Assembly (NCBI RefSeq): GCF_900079725.1
Contig: NZ_LT599032.1
Coordinates: 3,542,856 to 3,606,855, forward strand
From: an uncultured Dysgonomonas sp.
GTDB lineage: Bacteria; Bacteroidota; Bacteroidia; Bacteroidales; Dysgonomonadaceae
DNA: 64,000 nt
Reading direction: 5' to 3'
The notes beneath the pieces were generated by a model that worked only from the letters and a program-made list of their open reading frames with translations, searched no databases and was not told the origin of the DNA. Of the stretch, positions 15,398 to 23,547 are shown one piece after another (the first letter of the stretch is position 1; each line of letters starts with the position of its first letter). The translations under genes and the position numbers were made by a program.

Positions 15398-16804
15398 ATG
15401 AAACAATTTTTAGACGATAACTTCGTATTACAAAACGAAACGGCAGAATATCTGTATCATCAGCATGCAAAACATCTGCCTATTATAGATTATCACTGCC
15501 ATCTGGACCCGAAGCTGGTTGCTGAAGATTATCAGTTCGACAATCTGGGTGAAATATGGCTGGGCGGCGACCATTACAAATGGCGTGCAATGCGTACCAA
15601 CGGTGTGGATGAACGCTACTGCACAGGAAAAGATACCACCGATTGGGAAAAGTTTGAGAAATGGGCAGAAACCGTGCCTTATACAATGCGTAATCCGCTC
15701 TACCACTGGACGCATCTGGAACTGAAAACAGCATTCGGTGTAACAAAAATATTAAAACCCGAAACAGCTAAAGAGATTTTTGACGAATGTACTGCCAAAC
15801 TGCGCACTCCTCAATTCTCGGCTCGCGGACTGATGAAGCACTACAACGTGGAGGCTGTTTGTACGACAGACGACCCTATCGATTCGCTTCAATATCATCT
15901 GGCTTTAAAGAATGAGGGATTCTCTATCAAGGTGCTTCCTACATGGCGTCCCGATAAGGCTATGGCCGTTGAGATACCCGATGTATTCAGAGGGTATGTA
16001 GAGAAACTATCGGAAGTATCGGGCGTGGCTATCAGCAATTTTAGCGACCTGATTACTGCATTGCGCAAACGTCACGACTTCTTCGCCGGTGTAGGCTGTA
16101 AACTATCCGACCACGGTATCGAAGAATTCTATGCCGAAGATTATACACAAAGCGAAATCGATGCCATTTTCAATAAAGTATATGGAGGCAAAGAACTTAC
16201 ACACGAAGAAATCATCAAGTTTAAGTCCGCTATGCTTGTCGAAGGTGCGATCATGGACTGGGAAAAAGGGTGGACACAACAGTTCCACTATGGTGCAATC
16301 CGCAACAATAACACACGCCTGTTTAAACAATTAGGCCCTGATACAGGTTTTGATTCTATCGGGGACTTCACAATCGCAAAAGCCATGTCGAAATTCCTCA
16401 ATAGGCTGGATACAGACAACAAACTGGCGAAAACAATCATCTACAATCTGAATCCACGCGACAATGATCTGATTGCTACCATGATAGGAAACTTTCAGGA
16501 TGGTTCGGTTGCCGGAAAGATACAATTCGGTTCGGGATGGTGGTTCCTCGATCAGAAAACAGGGATGGAAGCGCAGATGAACTCATTGTCTAACTTAGGA
16601 TTGCTTAGCCGCTTTGTAGGTATGTTGACCGACTCGCGCAGCTTCCTGTCATATCCGCGTCACGAATATTTCCGCCGCATCTTGTGTAATCTGATAGGAA
16701 CAGATGTAGAACAAGGTTTACTGCCTTCATCCGAACTGGATTTTCTGGGTAAACTGGTCGAAAATGTATCATACTATAATGCGAAGGAATTTTTTAAATT
16801 TTAA
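15398..16804 (+). CDS. uxaC: Glucuronate/galacturonate isomerase
   Basis: The 468-residue protein is a full-length member of the uronate isomerase family (amidohydrolase superfamily). It converts D-glucuronate to D-fructuronate, and D-galacturonate to tagaturonate. The HxH metal motif is seen at about residues 31-33 (DYHCHLDPKLVAEDYQF); DDPIDS at about 158, the CKLSDHGIE segment at about 230 and RNPRD-like YNLNPRDND at about 350 are further landmarks. Together with the SDR, UxuA and KDG kinase it gives the whole upper isomerase pathway for glucuronate. No tagaturonate-specific enzymes (UxaA, UxaB) are seen here, which points to glucuronate as the main substrate. Confidence 0.96.
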   Translation: MKQFLDDNFVLQNETAEYLYHQHAKHLPIIDYHCHLDPKLVAEDYQFDNLGEIWLGGDHYKWRAMRTNGVDERYCTGKDTTDWEKFEKWAETVPYTMRNPLYHWTHLELKTAFGVTKILKPETAKEIFDECTAKLRTPQFSARGLMKHYNVEAVCTTDDPIDSLQYHLALKNEGFSIKVLPTWRPDKAMAVEIPDVFRGYVEKLSEVSGVAISNFSDLITALRKRHDFFAGVGCKLSDHGIEEFYAEDYTQSEIDAIFNKVYGGKELTHEEIIKFKSAMLVEGAIMDWEKGWTQQFHYGAIRNNNTRLFKQLGPDTGFDSIGDFTIAKAMSKFLNRLDTDNKLAKTIIYNLNPRDNDLIATMIGNFQDGSVAGKIQFGSGWWFLDQKTGMEAQMNSLSNLGLLSRFVGMLTDSRSFLSYPRHEYFRRILCNLIGTDVEQGLLPSSELDFLGKLVENVSYYNAKEFFKF

Positions 16805-16807
16805 ACC

Positions 16808-16898
16808 TGTAGACAAGTTAACGAGTAGACAAGATACAAGTTATAATATCTTTGAGAATACAACTTGTTTACTCGTATCTCGTTCACTTGTCAACTAA
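16808..16898. repeat. Hairpin repeat of ACTTGTATCTCGT type in uxaC-kduI junction
   Basis: The left half (GACAAGTTAACGAGTAGACA at about 16813) and the right half (ACTCGTATCTCGTTCACTTG at about 16873) are imperfect inverted repeats. The family also occurs in the kdgK-kduD and xylA-xylE junctions and in both large repeat mosaics. Confidence 0.65.
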
Positions 16899-16914
16899 AA
16901 AATATTAAAACAAT

Positions 16915-17757
16915 ATGAAAACAGTAATTGAAGAACGTTGGGGAACACATCCCGACGACGTAAAACATTACGACACCGCGCAATTGCGTAAAGAGTTTCT
17001 GGTAGAAAAATTATTTGAAGCCGACAGTGTATTAATGACTTATACACACAACGACCGCCTGATCATCGGCGGAGCCTTGCCTGTAAAAGAGGCTCTGAAA
17101 CTGGAAACAGTAGACCTTATCCGTTCTGAATATTTCTGTGAACGCCGCGAACTGGGTATTATCTGTATCGAAGGTGAAGGCGTGGTTACAGTGGATGGAA
17201 AAGATTATAGTATGGGATTCAAGGATGCAGTATATGTAGGGCGTGGCTCCAGAGAAGTTATCTTCAAAAGCAATGATGCTGCCAAACCTGCAAAATATTA
17301 CTTCGCATCTTCTCCTGCACATAAAGAATACCCTACTGCTCAGATCACATCAGCTATGCGCCGTACAAGGGATCTCGGTGTGCCTGCCACATCTAACGAA
17401 CGTTTGCTGAACCAGATTATATTGAGCGAAATTGTTCCTTGCTGTCAGTTACAGATGGGTATGACCGAAATTAAGGAAGGAAGTGTTTGGAACACAATGC
17501 CTCCTCATACCCACTCGCGCCGTATGGAAGCATATTTCTATTTCAAAGTACCTGCACAGCAGGCTGTATGCCACTTTATGGGGCAACCTCAGGAAACGCG
17601 CCATATCTTTATGGGTGATGAGCAGGCTGTTATTTCCCCGTCATGGTCTATCCATTCGGCAGCAGGAACCAGTAACTATACGTTCATCTGGGCTATGTGT
17701 GGTGAAAATCTCGATTATGACGATATGGATACCTTCACTGCTGATAAACTGCGTTAA
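16915..17757 (+). CDS. kduI: 5-dehydro-4-deoxy-D-glucuronate isomerase
   Basis: At 280 residues it is a full-length KduI. The enzyme isomerizes 5-keto-4-deoxyuronate (DKI), formed from unsaturated uronates released by lyases and GH88/GH105 hydrolases, to 2,5-diketo-3-deoxygluconate (DKII). The cupin metal-binding motif is seen at about residues 195-205 (PPHTHSRRMEAY), with a further glutamate and histidine in the C-terminal half. It works with kduD, downstream in the same operon. Its presence means the operon handles unsaturated uronic acids as well as free glucuronate, which fits the GH105 gene in the nearby polysaccharide locus. Confidence 0.96.
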   Translation: MKTVIEERWGTHPDDVKHYDTAQLRKEFLVEKLFEADSVLMTYTHNDRLIIGGALPVKEALKLETVDLIRSEYFCERRELGIICIEGEGVVTVDGKDYSMGFKDAVYVGRGSREVIFKSNDAAKPAKYYFASSPAHKEYPTAQITSAMRRTRDLGVPATSNERLLNQIILSEIVPCCQLQMGMTEIKEGSVWNTMPPHTHSRRMEAYFYFKVPAQQAVCHFMGQPQETRHIFMGDEQAVISPSWSIHSAAGTSNYTFIWAMCGENLDYDDMDTFTADKLR

Positions 17758-17784
17758 GCCATATATTATCAAAAAATAAATAAT

Positions 17785-18936
17785 ATGAAAAAAATATTTA
17801 GTTTCTTTCTTTCCGTTATATTTCTTTTCTCTTGTTCCTCAAACAAGGAAATGAATATAACAGTAGAAAATACAAGCGACTTTGATCGTGTAGCCGATGT
17901 GGTAGAAATCCCGTTAGACAGCATAAAAGCGAAAGTAACATTGACTGATAGTGCTGTTTATGTAGTAAAAAATAGTGCCGGAGAGATTATCCCGTCTCAG
18001 ATAACATATGATAGAAAACTTATCTTCCAGCCGGAACTAAAGGCCAAAGAGTCAAAAAGTTTTGTTATCACTACCGATATAAACCAGGCTTATGAAGCAA
18101 AAACATATGGCCGCTTTATCACTGAGCGTAAAGACGACTTTGCATGGGAAAACGACCGTGTGGCATTCCGTATCTATGGTCCTGCTCTGATAGAATCAGA
18201 CGGTCCGAGCAATGGTATCGATGCATGGTACAAGCGTACAAACAACCTGATTATCGACAAATGGTATAAAGCCGACCTCGCCGGAGAAGCATCATATCAC
18301 GAAGACCATGGCGAAGGACAGGACGACTACAAAGTGGGGCGTACACTGGGCGCAGGAGCAATGGCTCCGTATGTGAATGATAAATTGTGGCTAAACGAAA
18401 ACTTTGCTTCACAAGAATTATTGGATAATGGCCCTCTTCGTACAACATTCAAGCTGACATACAAAAATTTGGATGTAGATGGAAAATCCGTAGCTGAAAA
18501 CCGGACTATCTCAATCGATGCAGGTTCTCAATTTTCTAAGATTGTGCAGGCTTATACTATAAAAGAGCCTATGACGGTAGCAGCCGGAATAGTAAAGAGA
18601 GAGAAAAACGATTCTATTATCTCTTCAGATAAATATGTCGTGTATGCCGAACCTAAGAGTGATATGGTAGACAATGTATATCTGGCATTGGTTTTACCTC
18701 AGGGAATAGATAAATCAATTGTCGACACATACACCGTTGACAATCCAAAAACAAAGAAGAAAGACACATATTCGCATGTACTGGCAATAACTACCCAGCA
18801 ACCACACATCCCTGTAATTTATTACAGTGGCTACGGATGGTCTAAATTCGGGTTTGCGACAGTTACCGATTTCGAAAACTATGTGAAAGAATTCTCAGAA
18901 GGGTTGAATAATCCGCTAGTTGTAACATATAAATAG
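17785..18936 (+). CDS. DUF4861-family lipoprotein in uronate operon
   Basis: The 383-residue protein has a lipoprotein signal (FLFSC, lipid cysteine 17) and otherwise beta-rich sequence typical of the DUF4861 family, which is common next to kduI/kduD in Bacteroidota. Visible conserved stretches are YGRFITERKDDFAWENDRVA (about 112-131), GPSNGIDAWYKR (about 142) and HEDHGEGQDDYKVGRTLGAG (about 175-194), with histidines and acidic residues that could be catalytic. It is spaced 27 bp from kduI and 19 bp from the KDG kinase, so it is co-expressed with them. A role in extracytoplasmic uronate oligosaccharide processing is inferred from context only. No activity can be assigned from the sequence. 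Confidence 0.85.
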   Translation: MKKIFSFFLSVIFLFSCSSNKEMNITVENTSDFDRVADVVEIPLDSIKAKVTLTDSAVYVVKNSAGEIIPSQITYDRKLIFQPELKAKESKSFVITTDINQAYEAKTYGRFITERKDDFAWENDRVAFRIYGPALIESDGPSNGIDAWYKRTNNLIIDKWYKADLAGEASYHEDHGEGQDDYKVGRTLGAGAMAPYVNDKLWLNENFASQELLDNGPLRTTFKLTYKNLDVDGKSVAENRTISIDAGSQFSKIVQAYTIKEPMTVAAGIVKREKNDSIISSDKYVVYAEPKSDMVDNVYLALVLPQGIDKSIVDTYTVDNPKTKKKDTYSHVLAITTQQPHIPVIYYSGYGWSKFGFATVTDFENYVKEFSEGLNNPLVVTYK

Positions 18937-18955
18937 ATAAATTCCAAAACACACT

Positions 18956-19993
18956 ATGAAGAAAGTAGTAACATTCGGTGAAATTATGTTGCGTCTTGCA
19001 ACTCCCGGATACCAGAGATTTATACAATCTAATAATTTGAACGCCACATTCGGTGGTGGTGAGGCTAATGTGGCCGTATCGCTATCTAATTACGGTATTC
19101 CTACCGATTTTGTAACTCGTCTGCCGAAAAACGACATCGCAGAATGGTGTATTTCCGACCTTCGTAAATACAATGTTGGCGTAAATAATATCATCCGTGG
19201 CGGCGACCGCGTAGGTATCTATTTCCTAGAAACGGGAGCTGTAGCACGTGCATCGAAAGTAGTTTATGACAGAGCCAATTCAGCCATTGCCGACATCAAG
19301 CCGGGGATGGTAGACTGGAAAGAAGTATTCAAAGACGCGCAATGGTTTCACTGGACAGGTATCACTCCTGCTATTTCGCAGGGTGCAGCAGACGCATGTC
19401 TGGAAGCTATCAAGGTAGCGAACGAAATGGGAGTAACTGTTTCCACAGACCTCAACTATCGTAAGAACTTATGGAAGTACGGCAAAACCGTATCGGAAGT
19501 TATGCCTGCACTGGTAGAAGGTTGTGATGTGATACTGGGCAATGAAGAGGATGCAGAGAAAGTATTCGGCATCAAACCGGAAGGCTTCGATGTAGCTCAT
19601 ACAGGCGGAGAAGTGAATGCCGCTGAGTTTGAGTCGGTATGTACACAAATGATGAAACGCTTCCCTCGCGCCAAGAAAGTGATTATCACACTTCGCGGTT
19701 CTATCAATGCAAATCATAATACATGGGGAGGATGCCTGTATTCAGATAAGTTGTATCAATCGAAACGTTACGACATCACACATATAGTAGACCGTGTAGG
19801 CGGTGGCGACTCATTTATGGGCGGGCTTATATACGGGCTTATCTCTTATCCGAATGACGACCAGAAAGCACTGGAATTTGCAGTAGCTGCCTCTTGTCTG
19901 AAACATACCGTATATGGAGATTTCAACCTCGTTACTGTACCGGAAGTGGAGAACCTGATCAAAGGTGACGGTTCGGGACGTGTGTCAAGATAA
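18956..19993 (+). CDS. kdgK: 2-keto-3-deoxygluconate kinase (PfkB family)
   Basis: The 345-residue PfkB-family sugar kinase phosphorylates KDG at C6 to give KDPG. N-terminal ribokinase signature: GEIMLRLATPG and GGGEANVAVSLSNYG. The C-terminal PfkB motif is DRVGGGDSFMGGLIYG at about residues 279-294, with the catalytic Asp at about 285 in GGGD, a variant of the usual GAGD. The substrate is assigned from its position between kduI and kduD and ahead of the KDPG aldolase; other PfkB sugars are less likely here. Confidence 0.93.
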   Translation: MKKVVTFGEIMLRLATPGYQRFIQSNNLNATFGGGEANVAVSLSNYGIPTDFVTRLPKNDIAEWCISDLRKYNVGVNNIIRGGDRVGIYFLETGAVARASKVVYDRANSAIADIKPGMVDWKEVFKDAQWFHWTGITPAISQGAADACLEAIKVANEMGVTVSTDLNYRKNLWKYGKTVSEVMPALVEGCDVILGNEEDAEKVFGIKPEGFDVAHTGGEVNAAEFESVCTQMMKRFPRAKKVIITLRGSINANHNTWGGCLYSDKLYQSKRYDITHIVDRVGGGDSFMGGLIYGLISYPNDDQKALEFAVAASCLKHTVYGDFNLVTVPEVENLIKGDGSGRVSR

Positions 19994-20070
19994 ATAAACA
20001 GATACGAGTAGACAAGATACAAGAAAACGAGTTGACTCGTGTCTCGTATCTTGTTAACTCGTCAACTAAT
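19993..20070. repeat. Hairpin repeat of ACTTGTATCTCGT type in kdgK-kduD junction
   Basis: GATACGAGTAGACAAGATAC (20002-20021) and TGTCTCGTATCTTGTTAACT (20040-20059) are imperfect inverted repeats around AACGAGTTGACTCG. Confidence 0.65.
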
Positions 20071-20081
20071 AAAATAAAAAT

Positions 20082-20876
20082 ATGCAAAATCAATTTTCAT
20101 TAAACGGAAAAATAGCTTTAGTTACCGGAGCATCTTACGGTATAGGCTTTGCTATTGCTTCTGCATTGGCAAAAGCAGGTGCAACTATCGTCTTCAATGA
20201 CCTGAAACAAGAATTTGTTGATAAAGGTCTGGCTTCATACAAAGAAGCAGGAATCAATGCCAAAGGTTATGTATGTGATGTAACCAATGAAGATCAGGTA
20301 AATGCAATGGTTGCACAGATAGAAAAAGAAGTGGGTGTTATCGATATCCTCGTAAATAATGCAGGTATCATCAAACGTATCCCGATGATAGAAATGAGTG
20401 CTGCTGAATTCCGTCAGGTAATCGATGTGGATTTGAATGCTCCGTTTATCGTTGCAAAAGCAGTTATACCCGGCATGATCAAAAAAGGTCATGGTAAGGT
20501 AATCAATATATGCTCTATGATGAGCGAACTCGGTCGTGAGACTGTATCGGCATACGCTGCAGCCAAAGGAGGTCTGAAGATGCTTACACGCAATATCGCA
20601 TCCGAATACGGAGAATATAACATTCAGTGCAATGGTATAGGGCCGGGTTATATTGCAACACCTCAGACAGCTCCTCTACGTGAGAAACAGGCTGATGGTT
20701 CACGTCATCCGTTCGATTCATTTATCATTGCTAAAACTCCTGCTGCACGCTGGGGAACACCCGAAGACCTGGAAGGCCCGGCTGTATTCCTTGCATCACA
20801 TGCCTCGGATTTCGTAAACGGACATGTATTGTATGTGGACGGAGGTATATTGGCTTATATTGGCAAGCAACCGTAA
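20082..20876 (+). CDS. kduD: 2-deoxy-D-gluconate 3-dehydrogenase / gluconate 5-dehydrogenase (SDR)
   Basis: The protein has 264 residues and shows the SDR hallmarks: TGASYGIGFAIA at about 15-26, NNAG at about 92, catalytic Ser in ICSMMSE at about 145, and YAAAKGG with Tyr and Lys at about 157-161. It corresponds to KduD, which reduces 2,5-diketo-3-deoxygluconate (DKII) to KDG, also annotated as gluconate 5-dehydrogenase in Bacteroides. It pairs with kduI upstream. A distinct SDR at 13223 does the mannonate step, so the two dehydrogenases divide the two branches. Confidence 0.9.
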   Translation: MQNQFSLNGKIALVTGASYGIGFAIASALAKAGATIVFNDLKQEFVDKGLASYKEAGINAKGYVCDVTNEDQVNAMVAQIEKEVGVIDILVNNAGIIKRIPMIEMSAAEFRQVIDVDLNAPFIVAKAVIPGMIKKGHGKVINICSMMSELGRETVSAYAAAKGGLKMLTRNIASEYGEYNIQCNGIGPGYIATPQTAPLREKQADGSRHPFDSFIIAKTPAARWGTPEDLEGPAVFLASHASDFVNGHVLYVDGGILAYIGKQP

Positions 20877-20879
20877 AAT

Positions 20880-21333
20880 GAATTAAGAATGAATAATTAA
20901 GAATTAAGAATGGGAAAAGGAGCAGACTCTATACTAAATACTAAAAGCTATGCTTTTGCTATTCGTATAGTAAAACTATCTCAATTTTTACAAAAAGATA
21001 GATCCGAATATATTCTGTCAAAACAAATCCTGCGTAGTGGCACAGCTATTGGTGCTTTAATCAGGGAGTCTGAATTCGGGCAAAGCAAATCGGATTTTAT
21101 ACACAAGTTGAGTATTGCTCTTAAAGAAGCAAATGAAACTGACTATTGGATTTCATTATTGTATGATACAGAATATATTGACAAAAGCCAATATACGTCT
21201 ATACAGGCAGATTGCAATGAATTAATCTCATTGCTGGTAGCTTCAATTAAAACGCTCAAAACAAATCTTAATTCTTAATTATTCATTTTTTTGTTTTCAA
21301 TTCTTAATTATTCATTCTTCATTCTTAATTAAT
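20880..21333. repeat. Inverted-repeat cassette around four-helix-bundle gene
   Basis: A 22-bp segment at 20888-20909 (beginning AATGAATAATTAAG) is repeated perfectly in inverse orientation at 21266-21287. A further partial inverse copy (TTCTTAATTATTCATTCTTC, 21301-21320) follows. The cassette separates kduD and the KDPG aldolase gene, and its repeats overlap both ends of the small gene. Confidence 0.75.
20910..21278 (+). CDS. Four-helix bundle protein (S23 / 23S rRNA intervening-sequence family)
   Basis: The 122-residue protein matches the TIGR02436 four-helix-bundle family: residues [14 protein letters not shown] (about 14-27), [20 protein letters not shown] (about 36-55) and [18 protein letters not shown] (about 67-84) are its landmarks. 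Members were first described from spirochaete 23S rRNA intervening sequences and are widespread as single genes; biochemical function is unknown, although the fold is shared with the accessory Avd protein of diversity-generating retroelements. Here the gene lies within the uronate operon between perfect inverted repeats which overlap its start and stop. Its origin as an inserted cassette is an inference. Confidence 0.88.
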   Translation: MGKGADSILNTKSYAFAIRIVKLSQFLQKDRSEYILSKQILRSGTAIGALIRESEFGQSKSDFIHKLSIALKEANETDYWISLLYDTEYIDKSQYTSIQADCNELISLLVASIKTLKTNLNS

Positions 21334-22002
21334 ATGGCGCGATTTAGTAGAATAAAAGCCTGCCAGGTAATGGCAGAAACCGGAATGGTACCGGTATTTT
21401 ACCATAGCGACCTGGAAACATCCAAGCAAGTACTGAAAGCTTGTTATGAAGGTGGAGTACGGGCTTTCGAGTTCACCAACCGTGGAGATTTTGCACACGA
21501 AATATTCGGCGAACTCAATAAATGGGCAGCAAAAGAATGTCCGGAAATGATACTCGGTATCGGCTCAGTTGTTGACGCAGGTACCGCTTCTTTGTTTTTA
21601 CAACTTGGGGCTAACTTTGTGGTAGGTCCGCTGCTTAACCCGGATATTTTCAAAGTATGTAATCGCCGTCAGGTAGCTTATATACCGGGCTGTGGATCTG
21701 TATCGGAGGTAGGGTATGCCCAGGAATTGGGAGCTGAAGTTGTAAAAGTATTTCCTGGCGATGTTGTAGGACCGGGTTTTGTAAAAGGGCTGAAAGCGCC
21801 TATGCCATGGTCTAACGTGATGGTCACCGGAGGTGTTACCCCTACGGAAGAAAATCTGGCTAAGTGGTTCAGTGCTGGCGTTACTGCCGTAGGTATGGGC
21901 TCAAACCTGTTCCCTAAAGATGTAATTGCTGCAAAAGACTGGAGCAAGATAACGGAAATGTGTAAAGAAGCTCTGGCTATAATAGCTAAAATCAGGAAAT
22001 AA
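21334..22002 (+). CDS. eda: KDPG / 4-hydroxy-2-oxoglutarate aldolase
   Basis: The 222-residue class I aldolase cleaves KDPG to pyruvate and glyceraldehyde 3-phosphate, the last step of the pathway encoded here. The Schiff-base lysine lies in [10 protein letters not shown] at about residue 137. The catalytic-region glutamate is in FEFTNRGD (about 46-53), and the phosphate-binding [12 protein letters not shown] is at about 168-179. It belongs to the uronate operon, although the four-helix-bundle cassette separates it from kduD. The Bacteroidota form has a slightly different N-terminus from E. coli Eda but the active-site motifs agree. Confidence 0.95.
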   Translation: MARFSRIKACQVMAETGMVPVFYHSDLETSKQVLKACYEGGVRAFEFTNRGDFAHEIFGELNKWAAKECPEMILGIGSVVDAGTASLFLQLGANFVVGPLLNPDIFKVCNRRQVAYIPGCGSVSEVGYAQELGAEVVKVFPGDVVGPGFVKGLKAPMPWSNVMVTGGVTPTEENLAKWFSAGVTAVGMGSNLFPKDVIAAKDWSKITEMCKEALAIIAKIRK

Positions 22003-22023
22003 CATAACTCTTAAAACGATTCC

Positions 22024-23454
22024 ATGAATAAACAAAAAATGACAAATTACAGGTGGACGATCTGTGCAATGCTTTTCTTCGCCACGACGGTTAACTACCT
22101 CGACAGGCAGGTATTGTCGCTCACCTGGGACGAATTTATTAAACCGGAGTTCCATTGGGATGAGTCTCATTATGGAACTATTACTGCTACCTTTTCGATA
22201 GTATATGCTGCATGTATGCTATTTGCAGGTCGCTTCGTCGACTGGATGGGTAGTAAAAAAGGATTCCTTTGGGCTATCGGGGTATGGTCGGTAGGTGCTT
22301 GTCTTCATGCTGTCTGCGGCGTATTTACCGAAGCCTATGTAGGAATGCACAGTGCTGCTGAACTGGCCGCAGCAACAGGAGATGTCGCAGTTGTGATCGC
22401 TACTGTGAGTATGTATGCCTTCTTGTTTGCCCGTTGTGTGCTTGCATTGGGTGAAGCCGGAAACTTCCCTGCAGCCATAAAGGTTACGGCAGAATATTTC
22501 CCGAAAAAAGACCGTGCTTATGCCACTTCAATATTTAATGCCGGTGCTTCAATTGGTGCCTTGATTGCACCTTTGAGCATACCCGTATTAGCGAAATTCT
22601 GGGGATGGGAAATGGCCTTTATTGTTATTGGTGCTCTAGGCTTCATCTGGATGGGATTCTGGGTATTCCTCTATGACTCCCCTGCCAAAAGCAAGCATGT
22701 GAATAAAGCAGAACTTGAGTACATTGAGCAAGATAAGCATGAAAATGGAACTGTAGATAGCGGAAAAGAGGAAGAAGAAAAAAAGATTCCTTTCTGGAAA
22801 TGTTTCTCCTATAAGCAGACATGGTCTTTCGCTATCGGTAAATTTATGACCGATGGCGTGTGGTGGTTCTTCCTTTTCTGGACTCCATCTTACCTGAATA
22901 CACAGTTCGGCATTAAAACTTCCGAAGGACTCGGTATTGCATTGATTTTTACATTGTATGCAATTACCATGTTATCGATCTTCGGCGGAAAATTACCGAC
23001 TATTATCATGAACAAAACTGGAATGGATCCATATGCTGCCCGCATGAAAGCGATGCTAATATTTGCTTTCTTCCCATTGGTGGTATTATTTGCTCAACCG
23101 CTGGGTACAATTTCTCCTTGGCTGCCTGTGATAATGATAGGTATCGGGGGAGCTGCCCACCAGTCATGGTCGGCCAACATATTCTCTACAGTAGGCGATA
23201 TGTTCCCTAAAGGAGCTATTGCGTCCATTACCGGTATTGGAGGTATGGCCGGAGGTATCGGTTCCATGATATTACAGAAGTCGGCAGGTAATTTGTTCGT
23301 ATATGCAGATGAGACCCAAATGACATTTATGGGATTTGAAGGTAAGCCTGCGGGTTACTTTATCATTTTCTGTGTGTGTGCTGTTGCTTATCTTATAGGC
23401 TGGACTATAATGAAGTCACTAGTTCCTAAGTATAAACCAATCGACAATATATAA
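22024..23454 (+). CDS. exuT: MFS hexuronate transporter (ExuT-like)
   Basis: The 476-residue inner-membrane protein has about 12 transmembrane segments and the anion:cation symporter (ACS) signature: TVNYLDRQVLSLTWDEF in TM1, FARCVLALGEAGNFPAA in TM4 and AEYFPKKDRAYATSIFN after it. This subfamily carries hexuronates (glucuronate/galacturonate) with protons. It is the last gene of the operon and is followed by a terminator. An insertion of about 40 residues (YVGMHSAAELAAATGDVA) between TM3 and TM4 and a charged loop (KEEEEKKIP) in the middle are typical of the Bacteroidota version. Substrate is inferred from context. Confidence 0.88.
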   Translation: MNKQKMTNYRWTICAMLFFATTVNYLDRQVLSLTWDEFIKPEFHWDESHYGTITATFSIVYAACMLFAGRFVDWMGSKKGFLWAIGVWSVGACLHAVCGVFTEAYVGMHSAAELAAATGDVAVVIATVSMYAFLFARCVLALGEAGNFPAAIKVTAEYFPKKDRAYATSIFNAGASIGALIAPLSIPVLAKFWGWEMAFIVIGALGFIWMGFWVFLYDSPAKSKHVNKAELEYIEQDKHENGTVDSGKEEEEKKIPFWKCFSYKQTWSFAIGKFMTDGVWWFFLFWTPSYLNTQFGIKTSEGLGIALIFTLYAITMLSIFGGKLPTIIMNKTGMDPYAARMKAMLIFAFFPLVVLFAQPLGTISPWLPVIMIGIGGAAHQSWSANIFSTVGDMFPKGAIASITGIGGMAGGIGSMILQKSAGNLFVYADETQMTFMGFEGKPAGYFIIFCVCAVAYLIGWTIMKSLVPKYKPIDNI

Positions 23455-23478
23455 TCAGATACGATAATATATAAAAGA

Positions 23479-23518
23479 AAAAGCAGAAGAAACTAAAATG
23501 TATTCTTCTGCTTTTTTT
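23479..23518. terminator. Bidirectional terminator between uronate and xylose operons
   Basis: AAAGCAGAAGAA (about 23480-23491) and TTCTTCTGCTTT (23503-23514) make a perfect 12-bp stem with an 11-nt loop. There are T runs on both strands. The genes on either side converge here. Confidence 0.85.
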
Positions 23519-23547
23519 ATTGACTACAAAGATTAAATCTTATATCC

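Noticed and set aside
20910-21278. Diversity-generating retroelement accessory gene (avd)
   Set aside because: The protein shares the four-helix fold, but no reverse transcriptase, template repeat or variable repeat is nearby.
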